NCBI GenBank assembly: GCA_045593325.1
Contig: JAZNWL010000005.1
Span: forward strand, 1 to 18,449
Source of the DNA: UMGS1484 sp045593325
Lineage (GTDB): Bacteria; Bacillota; Clostridia; Oscillospirales; Acutalibacteraceae
Direction: 5' to 3'
DNA length: 18,449 bases
Part shown: piece by piece, positions 6,829 to 13,799 of the stretch
Layout: the number at the start of each line of letters is the position of its first letter
Numbering within the stretch: the stretch's first letter is position 1
Position numbers and translations under genes: made by a program
The notes under the pieces: generated by a model
Databases searched by the model: none
What the model was told of the DNA's origin: nothing
Seen by the model: the letters and a program-made list of their open reading frames with translations, nothing else

Positions 6829-9063
6829 TTAAACTATTTTCTGCTCTTTGGAAACCGAATAAGGCAATGCCTCAAGGTCATAGTCCAAATCTGCAGGATC
6901 AGTGATCATGGTGAAATCCAACTGACCGCCTTTCATAATATCCTCATGAGTAAGGTAAACCTTGTGGTAAAGATTCCCGTTTAACATGAGATTTTTCCAA
7001 TAAACTTTGTCGTGGTCATTATTTTGGGCGTTGATAATAAAATCTGTTCCCTCACAGGTATGAATTATACAGCGTTTTACAGCCGGTGAACCCAGGATAT
7101 ATTCCGATACCGAAGGACACACAGGATAAAAACCCATGGCGCTGAGTATATACCATCCAGCCATACTGCCGTTATCTTCATCGCCGGGAAAACCAACGTC
7201 CCACCGGAACAACTCTTTCATTGCTTTGCGCACCCAATACGCCGTTTTGTTGGGTTTCCCCAACATAGAATAAAGATACGGAATATGAAAACTGGGTTGA
7301 TTGGACAAGGCACACTGTCCAAAATCCACAGCCGCCATTTCGGTCATTTCATGAATCTCCGACCGATACCAGATGATACGATAATGCGGTGGCGTATTGA
7401 ATAGCAAATCTAACTTTTCTACCATTGCCTGTCTGCCGCCCAACAGCCCGGCTAACCCAATCACATCGTGAGGAACCGCAAAACTATTTTGCCAGGGTCC
7501 GCCTTCGGTGTAGTCCCAACCCCAATCGAACTGGGTCCAATCTTCCCGCATTTTACCGTCAACGTCTTTGGCTCTCATAAAGGTGGTATCGCTGTCATAT
7601 AAATTGCGATAATATTGGGAACGTTCCATATGAGAACGGTAAACATCGGTTTTTCCCAGATGACGAGCCAGTTGAGCAATGGCAAAGTCGCCATAAGCAT
7701 AATTTTCGGTTTTATTCACACTTTCCCGATATTTGGCAGGAACATAATGGTATTTCAGATAATCTTCAATACCGTCACGACCAAACTGTGGTTTCTCCCC
7801 GGGAAGGTTGGCATGCTTCAAAAGGGCTTCCAGCATCAGCTCAATGGTTGCTTTGTCGGTAACAATCCCTTTGTTTACTGCGTCGGCAAACACCTGGTCA
7901 ATAAAGGTGCCGGGCATGGAATCAATGGCCGCGGGAGACATCCAACGGGGCAACCAACCGGATTCCCGATAGTAGTTTAAAAAACCCTCACACATTTGGG
8001 CATAATCTTCTGCCAAAATCATAGAAAACAAGGGAAACACCGTCATGTATGTATCGAAAAAGCCGTTATCGGTATACATAGGGCCATCATACACGTTCCC
8101 ATCAGCGGGACTGTAATGAATCATCCTTCCCTGGGCATCCAACTCATAAAAGGTGCGTGGGAACAAGAATAAACGATACAAACAAGAATAGAAGGTTCTC
8201 ATTTGATCCATGTCAACCGCTTCAATTTCAATTTTGGAAAGTTTTGATTCCCAAGCATCAATGACTTTTCGGGTTAATTCCTCAATGGAATTTCCTGAAA
8301 GTTCTTGTTTAGCTGTGAGTTCTGCTTGTTGAAAACTAATAAAAGAAGTGGAAATCGTATAATTCAGTTCGGTTGACCCATCGCTCTCGAAAGCAAGGTT
8401 CAAAACCAAATTTTCCCCTTCATAATCGGTAGCGTTCGGTAATATCTCACCACCAGCAAAACCTGCGGCAGTTTTTGTTAATTCAATATCACGATCAAAC
8501 TGTACCACGAAGTACATACAAAAATTTTCGGGAATTGCCTTCCATTCGCAAGAAGAAACAGTACCGAATATTTTTTTGTTTTCCGCGTCAATATGTACCG
8601 TGCCTTTTCCTCTACCGAAATTAAAAGCCATACGATGAGTAGCATCTGCTTGTTGCCACACAACTTTTGCCATCCCTCCACGCATTGTGGGAACCAAATG
8701 GTAAGAAACACGATACCGTAAAAAATCCACGGACAATTCATAGGGTTTCATGTTTACTTTCCCGGGACGATAACCACTTTTACAAGCCGGAGTAAAATCA
8801 ATGGTATCACCGGTTTGAGGCATTGCCGTTACATAGGCATAATCCGCAATCCAAGGGCTGGGCATATGGGTCAACCGAACCCCTGTGGTAACATGATCAT
8901 CCGGATGATAAAACAACCGAAAGGGCATCTCTTGAACACGGGTTTCCACAGCAAAGGAAGCCATTCCAAAAGGAAAGGTAACCAAAGGCGAAGTATTCCC
9001 GCGGGAAAAGGTGGGAATAGAGTTGGTTCCCATGCGAATATCAACAAGGTCTACATACTTCAT
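6829..9063 (-). CDS. GH92 alpha-mannosidase-family enzyme with Gln at the general-acid position
   Basis: A full-length glycoside hydrolase family 92 protein (744 aa from ATG 9063). GH92 enzymes are calcium-dependent inverting exo-alpha-mannosidases. Family landmarks: FSRGNTSPLV with FPFGM near residues 19-35, LTHMPSPW near 65-72, the (alpha/alpha)6-barrel segment with YTDNGFFDTY, and the C-terminal block GDEDNGSMAGWYILSAMGFY carrying the predicted base Asp residues 628 and 630. Most members have GNEP followed by SHHIPYLY, with Glu as general acid. Here the text is SNQPSFHIPYLY, with Gln589; the codon is CAA at 7299-7297. Gln at this site has been reported for a GH92 enzyme acting on mannose-1-phospho-6-mannose. 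There is no signal peptide, so it should be cytoplasmic, unlike many secreted Bacteroides members. An upstream TTG (9069) is possible but unsupported; the ATG has only a weak GGTAG. It is second in the operon, 36 bases after the kinase gene. Confidence 0.92.
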   Translation of the reverse strand: MKYVDLVDIRMGTNSIPTFSRGNTSPLVTFPFGMASFAVETRVQEMPFRLFYHPDDHVTTGVRLTHMPSPWIADYAYVTAMPQTGDTIDFTPACKSGYRPGKVNMKPYELSVDFLRYRVSYHLVPTMRGGMAKVVWQQADATHRMAFNFGRGKGTVHIDAENKKIFGTVSSCEWKAIPENFCMYFVVQFDRDIELTKTAAGFAGGEILPNATDYEGENLVLNLAFESDGSTELNYTISTSFISFQQAELTAKQELSGNSIEELTRKVIDAWESKLSKIEIEAVDMDQMRTFYSCLYRLFLFPRTFYELDAQGRMIHYSPADGNVYDGPMYTDNGFFDTYMTVFPLFSMILAEDYAQMCEGFLNYYRESGWLPRWMSPAAIDSMPGTFIDQVFADAVNKGIVTDKATIELMLEALLKHANLPGEKPQFGRDGIEDYLKYHYVPAKYRESVNKTENYAYGDFAIAQLARHLGKTDVYRSHMERSQYYRNLYDSDTTFMRAKDVDGKMREDWTQFDWGWDYTEGGPWQNSFAVPHDVIGLAGLLGGRQAMVEKLDLLFNTPPHYRIIWYRSEIHEMTEMAAVDFGQCALSNQPSFHIPYLYSMLGKPNKTAYWVRKAMKELFRWDVGFPGDEDNGSMAGWYILSAMGFYPVCPSVSEYILGSPAVKRCIIHTCEGTDFIINAQNNDHDKVYWKNLMLNGNLYHKVYLTHEDIMKGGQLDFTMITDPADLDYDLEALPYSVSKEQKIV

Positions 9064-9099
9064 AGACAACTACCAAAAACTTAAAATATCGTTTAAAAA

Positions 9100-10296
9100 C
9101 TACCGTTGGGTTTTATCGCATTTACCGAAAATCAAGCCGGTAGCTTCATCACGAGTCCAATAGGATTCGTCATAAGTATACACGTTTTTAGTCAACGTTT
9201 TCATAAGTTCATGGGTTTCTTCCATGGATTTAATGCCGGAAAGAGCATCCAAAGCAGTGAGGTTTCTGGAACCAACAGCACAAGCGGTTTCAATGCAATC
9301 GTAAATACCGGCACCATTCAGGAAAGAAGAAAGGAACCCGGCGATACTGCTATCACCACTACCGGTGGCAGATTGGATATTATCCACATGGAAGCTTTCG
9401 CAAATGATTTCACGACCGCTCCATTCTTCCAAATCAGCGGGAGCAACGCCGCCAAAGCCGTCTAATTTTTCAGCAGTGCGAATGTAGTAACCGCGAACAC
9501 CGCATTTGATAACAACGATTTTTGCGCCGTATTCCAGGGCTTTTTCACCCAACAAAGGCAGAATGGATTCATCCATGGTTTCCAAAGGATCATTTTCATC
9601 CGCATGGATACGACGGAATTCGTCGAATTTTTCAGGATAGAACATGAACATGGTTTCTTCCACACTGGGAATGAAAATGTCAACGTAAGGCAGGGTGTTC
9701 TTTAAAATAGCATCCCAGTTTTGTTTGCCCCCTTCAGAGTTGGGGTCTGGTTGTGCCATATCCAAAGAAGTAGTAGCACCTGCGGCTTTTGCACGTTTGA
9801 AAATTTCGGTTAATTCACGGCCTTCGTTCATGTAAATTTTACGCATCTGAGGGGGATAGCCGAAATGGAACAAGCGGCAATTTTCCACTTGCGCATAATC
9901 AACGTCATCAGCGCCGAAACTGCCGTTGGCACCGGGATCGTGCAAGAAAATACGGTCGTTACCGGGAATAACAACGGCTACGGTGTAGGAAGATTCTACT
10001 TCATCATCTTCCGCAATGATTTTATCGGTACCGTATTCAGTGATTTTTTCGCTGATGATACGGCCAAACATATCTTTACCAACTTTGCACATTAAAGCAA
10101 CATTTTGACCTAAAATGCTCATGGCAATACCGGTATTGGAAACAGGGCCGCCAAGAGAAATGCAACATTCACCGGCTTGTACCAATTTACCGGGTCTTAA
10201 AACATCGGCAACCGATTTTCCGTGAATATCAAATTTGGGGGTTAAATCAAGGCAAACGTGCCCTGCAATAATTGCGTCAAACTTTTTAGTATCCAT
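9100..10296 (-). CDS. PfkB-family carbohydrate kinase
   Basis: A ribokinase/PfkB-type kinase (398 aa, cytoplasmic) predicted to transfer phosphate from ATP to a sugar or related alcohol. Visible features: N-terminal strand AIIAGHVCLDLTP; the glycine-rich substrate-site segment SLGGPVSNTGIAMSILG near 47-63; and the second signature ATGSGDSSIAGF at 310-321 with catalytic base Asp315 and the anion-hole glycines. The protein is longer than the usual 300-330 residues; extra sequence lies around 215-245 and at the C-terminus, and the second signature has Ser-Ser after the Asp where Ala-Phe or similar is common. These traits fit a diverged PfkB subgroup of unknown substrate. AAAGGATGG precedes the ATG. 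It is the first gene of the operon behind a clear promoter (10335-10363). Context suggests mannose or a related sugar, but the sequence alone does not settle it. Confidence 0.9.
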   Translation of the reverse strand: MDTKKFDAIIAGHVCLDLTPKFDIHGKSVADVLRPGKLVQAGECCISLGGPVSNTGIAMSILGQNVALMCKVGKDMFGRIISEKITEYGTDKIIAEDDEVESSYTVAVVIPGNDRIFLHDPGANGSFGADDVDYAQVENCRLFHFGYPPQMRKIYMNEGRELTEIFKRAKAAGATTSLDMAQPDPNSEGGKQNWDAILKNTLPYVDIFIPSVEETMFMFYPEKFDEFRRIHADENDPLETMDESILPLLGEKALEYGAKIVVIKCGVRGYYIRTAEKLDGFGGVAPADLEEWSGREIICESFHVDNIQSATGSGDSSIAGFLSSFLNGAGIYDCIETACAVGSRNLTALDALSGIKSMEETHELMKTLTKNVYTYDESYWTRDEATGLIFGKCDKTQR

Positions 10297-10318
10297 TTTT
10301 TGACCATCCTTTGCTCAT

Positions 10319-10335
10319 TTTACAAATTTTGTTAA
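10319..10335. promoter_or_regulatory. Candidate operator at the sugar-operon start site
   Basis: A 17-base imperfect palindrome, TTTACAAATTTTGTTAA on the plus strand, has arms TTNACAAA/TTTGTNAA about a central base. It begins at the edge of the -10 box and covers the expected transcription start. Its position suits a repressor site, but it is AT-rich and no matching regulator gene is present, so it could be chance. Confidence 0.3.
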
Positions 10336-10363
10336 GTATACCATAAAAAACAGTAAGAATCAA
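10335..10363 (-). promoter_or_regulatory. Sigma-A promoter of the kinase-GH92-GH38-HAD operon
   Basis: On the minus strand, TTGATT (10363-10358) and TATACT (10340-10335) are separated by 17 bases, with a TGG extended -10 directly before TATACT. The kinase ATG follows about 32 bases after the expected start. It lies in the 130-base gap after the canonical GH38 gene, so the four downstream genes can be transcribed independently of it. Confidence 0.82.
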
Positions 10364-10426
10364 TAGTAAAACCCTAAAAATTGACAAATATTATTTCCCT
10401 TTGAACACTGCAAAAATACGACATTT

Positions 10427-13114
10427 TTATTTCAAAATCAAGGTGGTGATTTGTTTGGGAGAAACACAACAGGAAACTGCATCAACTCCCAATAAATCGG
10501 AATCCTTTTCCGCCATATTTGTGTTAAAAATTTCACCGGACCCTTGGATTTTTACCTGTTGATCCTGCCGCGTCAGGTTTACCAAGCGCAGCACTTGTCC
10601 TTCCCCTTGCTCCGCTTGTTTAAAAGCAGTAACTGAAATACCCTTTCCTTCCACGGAAATTGCTGATTGGTTGGAGGGAATAGAAACCGTGGGATAAGGA
10701 TCAGGTAAATAGAACAGTTCTGTCAAATCGCTGTCTTGAACACAGGGGCGACCTCCTGTGAACTTCTTGGGATCACAGCAGGTAACAAAGCCCATCAAAG
10801 GCGCGCGAAATTGCAAAGAAAGATTCGGCAATGTCTCCCCTGTTACTTGACCGGCAAAAGGAACCAATGCCAAGGAACCTTCAACAGTTCTCAACATCTG
10901 ACCACCCGGCGTTTTCCATTGCTTGGAATCAGAACGATTGATCCCCCCTGTTGCGCGCACCACAGTAAAGGCAAGGCAACTGCCATTCATGTGCTCGTAT
11001 TCATGTGCCCCCTTTGTCAGCACCCCAAACCCTGTTTTTGCATTTTTCAGGTAGGCAAAAGAAGTATTGGGTAACACTTTACTGTCAGTTTTCACACAAT
11101 GAGCTTCTTCCCCGTGGGTCACCACGTCAAAGGGGATATCCGCCGTGCTCACCGAAGAAACGATCCCAGTGTCCACCACCACCCGAAGGCGATGCCATTT
11201 GGAACTGTTTTCAATGTGATAGTCCACTTCCGCAAAGGGTTGACAGGGTTTTACCGATAATGTCAAAACCACACGGGTAACCTTGGTATCCTGGAACCGC
11301 TTATTTTGGCTGTAATCATAGTCAGCAGGCAACGGTAATTCGTATGTAATTGCCACCGATTGACAAAAAGCATTTTGTTCTTTTATTTCCACAGTCGTTA
11401 CATATTCATGGGATAAAACAGGGGTATCCCCGGCACGTAAATAGACATAAGAATCCCCTATATCTGCAACGTCTTCCAAATAGATACAATTTTCCGCTTT
11501 ATGCCCATCCCATTCCATGGTGACCTGACCTTTTTGATTTACAGAAAGGGAGAAAAATTCGTTTTTCAAGGTGTATTCTTGGGATTGCACCAAAACATCC
11601 ACAGGGCAAGTCCCCTGCTTTTTACGAATGGTAAACGTTTTTATAGCATAGGGTTCCACCTGCCCTACCTCCACGTAGCCCTCATACCGAACAACGTCCA
11701 ACACGCCCGGTAGATTGATGGGACTGTAAACATCAAAAAGTTCAGGGATTCGGTCATAAACAATAAAGGGAACGGCAACCCCTTTATCATCAATGATTTC
11801 AAAGTTATCAAACCCATCACTTTCCAGGAAGGTCATGGAAACCTTTACTCCACCTTTCAAAGGTACCGACAGGGTGTTGAACACCGCAAGGATATATTCA
11901 TCCTCTTGCCCCTTACGGCAAGCGGCGGTATGATCGGCGGCAATCTGCAACCCCCGTTTCAGATACTCGTTGCCAAACTCAAAAAACTCGGCATAACGGT
12001 TTTCCATATGAGCGTGAACTTCATCCCGACTGCACCCGCAAATGGAGTCGTGGGGATGATTTCGCAAAAGATTTTTCCACATATACCGAAAATGGTCGGT
12101 GGAAGTTATCCCCTTCATTCCAAATTGTTCCATCATGGCATACAAAGGTTCCAGGCGATTTTCCAACAACGACTGGGCTTTTACGTTGGCAACCTTTAAA
12201 TGATGCCGGGAGGACAAAGTACCTTTTAATAACTCCCGATCAAAACCGCTTCGTAATTCACCCTCATGCACAGGCAATTCGACTTCATGCTCCTGCAGAT
12301 AGTTCTTTACGTCTTCCAGGTAATCATCAAAATTATATTGAAGGATTTTTTGGTTTGGAGCAATTTTCTCTTGCAACCCTTGCAAAATGGGCAACAAATC
12401 TCCCTGGGGTTCCAGATGGTCAACCCCATTCATCAATAGATAATACGGAGTAAAGGTAAACTCGTTGTCAAAGGTTGCTTGAATAGATTTCAAAAACCGA
12501 TAGGACATCTCCAGATTGGTTGAAAACCGCTGGGCATTATTATACCAATGGCGCATATGAATTGCCAATACCCGACTGCCATCAGGACCTTGCCAAATAA
12601 ACTCAGTGGGAGATGGTTTACGAATGAGTTCATCATTCTCACCCAAAGTAAACTCACTGAACCCGCGGCCAAAGACAAAATTGTCTATACCGAAATTTTG
12701 AAGAATCTGGGGGAGTTGAGAAACGTTACCGAATTGGTCGGGCGCGTACCCGATTTGTCCTTTGCCACCAAACTCTTGGCAAAGTTTCTCCCCTTCCAAT
12801 AAATTCCGAATGGTAGCTTCTCCACTGGTTAAATAGAAATCGTTTTGCAAATACCAGGGTCCCACCATAATTCGACGGTTTTCTATGTGTTTTTTCAACA
12901 CGTCCCGTTTGGAAGGACGAACCTCCAGGTAATCTTCCAGCACAACCGTTTGAGCATCCAGATGAAATACATAGGTAGGATGGTCATCTAAAATCATCAG
13001 CAAACGGTCAAACAAATCCACCAAGCGATGGCGAAACACTTCCATGGGAGCGTACCATTCCCGATCCCAATGAGTGTGAGAAATTACGCAAAACACAGTT
13101 ACTTTTCTGTCCAT
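10427..13114 (-). CDS. GH38 alpha-mannosidase, canonical active site
   Basis: A glycoside hydrolase family 38 retaining, zinc-dependent exo-alpha-mannosidase (895 aa, no signal peptide, so cytoplasmic). Key residues are all present: SHTHWDREW near 12-20 with zinc ligands His15 and Asp17; GYAPDQFGN with nucleophile and zinc ligand Asp126; and NHPHDSICG with zinc ligand His355. The central three-helix region (YMWKNLLRNHPHD) and the C-terminal beta domains appear complete. The open frame extends 35 codons upstream of the chosen ATG (13114) into the end of lexA; GGAGG with 7-base spacing fixes the ATG at 13114. The gene lies 67 bases after lexA, with a terminator-like hairpin in between and little room for a promoter after it. 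It is separated from the downstream kinase operon by its own gap and that operon's promoter. It probably trims alpha-mannosides taken up into the cell; linkage preference is not visible. Confidence 0.93.
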   Translation of the reverse strand: MDRKVTVFCVISHTHWDREWYAPMEVFRHRLVDLFDRLLMILDDHPTYVFHLDAQTVVLEDYLEVRPSKRDVLKKHIENRRIMVGPWYLQNDFYLTSGEATIRNLLEGEKLCQEFGGKGQIGYAPDQFGNVSQLPQILQNFGIDNFVFGRGFSEFTLGENDELIRKPSPTEFIWQGPDGSRVLAIHMRHWYNNAQRFSTNLEMSYRFLKSIQATFDNEFTFTPYYLLMNGVDHLEPQGDLLPILQGLQEKIAPNQKILQYNFDDYLEDVKNYLQEHEVELPVHEGELRSGFDRELLKGTLSSRHHLKVANVKAQSLLENRLEPLYAMMEQFGMKGITSTDHFRYMWKNLLRNHPHDSICGCSRDEVHAHMENRYAEFFEFGNEYLKRGLQIAADHTAACRKGQEDEYILAVFNTLSVPLKGGVKVSMTFLESDGFDNFEIIDDKGVAVPFIVYDRIPELFDVYSPINLPGVLDVVRYEGYVEVGQVEPYAIKTFTIRKKQGTCPVDVLVQSQEYTLKNEFFSLSVNQKGQVTMEWDGHKAENCIYLEDVADIGDSYVYLRAGDTPVLSHEYVTTVEIKEQNAFCQSVAITYELPLPADYDYSQNKRFQDTKVTRVVLTLSVKPCQPFAEVDYHIENSSKWHRLRVVVDTGIVSSVSTADIPFDVVTHGEEAHCVKTDSKVLPNTSFAYLKNAKTGFGVLTKGAHEYEHMNGSCLAFTVVRATGGINRSDSKQWKTPGGQMLRTVEGSLALVPFAGQVTGETLPNLSLQFRAPLMGFVTCCDPKKFTGGRPCVQDSDLTELFYLPDPYPTVSIPSNQSAISVEGKGISVTAFKQAEQGEGQVLRLVNLTRQDQQVKIQGSGEIFNTNMAEKDSDLLGVDAVSCCVSPKQITTLILK

Positions 13115-13133
13115 ATTTATTCCTCCAAAAACA

Positions 13134-13175
13134 AAAATCCGCACCGAAAGGGAACCCCCAACAGTGACGGATTTT
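13134..13175 (-). terminator. Terminator-like hairpin after lexA
   Basis: In the minus-strand transcript AAAATCCG (13175-13168) pairs with CGGATTTT (13141-13134), and after one bulged base GTG/CAC extends the stem. Inside is a GGGGGTTCCC segment. The 3' arm leads into TTTTTGTTTTT. This is a good intrinsic terminator for alaS-lexA, but its T-run touches the ribosome site of the downstream GH38 gene, so it may act as a leader or attenuator for that gene. Confidence 0.75.
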
Positions 13176-13181
13176 AACGAA

Positions 13182-13769
13182 TTATAAATATCTGCGAACC
13201 ACCGCAACCACTTTCCCAAGAATGGTTACTTCTCGGCAAACAATGGGGCGAAAATCGGGGTTTTCCGATTGCAATACAACGTGATTCCCGCGATTATAGA
13301 ACCGCTTCACGGTTGCTTCTTCGTCAATCATAGCAACCACAATATCCCCATCATGCACCTCTTGGTTTTGATGGCAAATAACAATGTCTTCCGGCAAAAT
13401 GCCGGCATTTTTCATGCTTTCTCCCACAACCCGAAGCGCAAAGGTTTCTCCTTCGGTGATCAGTTCGGAAGAAAGAGGAATATAGTCTTCAATCAATTCA
13501 ACAGCGGTAATGGGAACCCCTGCGGCAACACGTCCCACCAAGGGAACAACCCCTACATTGGCGCGAGGCAAACTCACCGAGCGAGCCTTCCCTTCTTTTC
13601 GTTCGATCAGCCCTTCTTTTTCCAACTGCACCAAATGAGCATGGACACATGAACTGGATTTGATACCGCAAGCCGCCGCAATTTCACGAACAGTGGGGAA
13701 TGCTTTCCCGGCACAACTTTGAAGATATCCATAAATTTTATCATGGGTATTTTTACCGTTACGGGACAT
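13182..13769 (-). CDS. lexA: LexA SOS repressor
   Basis: The transcriptional repressor of the SOS response, with RecA-stimulated self-cleavage (195 aa, typical for Bacillota). The N-terminal winged helix-turn-helix (about residues 1-68) includes TVREIAAACGIKSSSCVHAHL, and VQLEKEGLIERKEGKAR follows. The S24 peptidase-like domain has the cleavage site Ala83-Gly84 in VAAGVP, catalytic Ser118 in GESMKNAGI and catalytic Lys155 in ATVKRF, so the protein should be cleavable. The ATG follows GGAGGGG. It lies 30 bases downstream of alaS with no terminator between them, so it is probably co-transcribed from the alaS promoter. I see no GAAC-N4-GTTC-type LexA box near it, so autoregulation as in B. subtilis is not evident. 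Confidence 0.97.
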   Translation of the reverse strand: MSRNGKNTHDKIYGYLQSCAGKAFPTVREIAAACGIKSSSCVHAHLVQLEKEGLIERKEGKARSVSLPRANVGVVPLVGRVAAGVPITAVELIEDYIPLSSELITEGETFALRVVGESMKNAGILPEDIVICHQNQEVHDGDIVVAMIDEEATVKRFYNRGNHVVLQSENPDFRPIVCREVTILGKVVAVVRRYL

Positions 13770-13799
13770 GGCCTTCCCCTCCTGTTATCAATTTCCTGT

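Noticed and set aside
3878..6832. Plus-strand open frame of 984 codons
   Set aside because: It is codon-aligned antisense to a clear GH38 gene, has no recognisable domain and arises from missing TTA, CTA and TCA codons in that gene.
10405..10430. Terminator for the canonical GH38 gene
   Set aside because: The only hairpin (AAAAAT/ATTTTT) is all A-T and starts at the stop codon; too weak to call.
13115..13219. Longer N-terminus (35 extra residues) for the canonical GH38 protein
   Set aside because: It would overlap lexA and the terminator hairpin; the ATG at 13114 has GGAGG at ideal spacing and begins right at the conserved family N-terminus.
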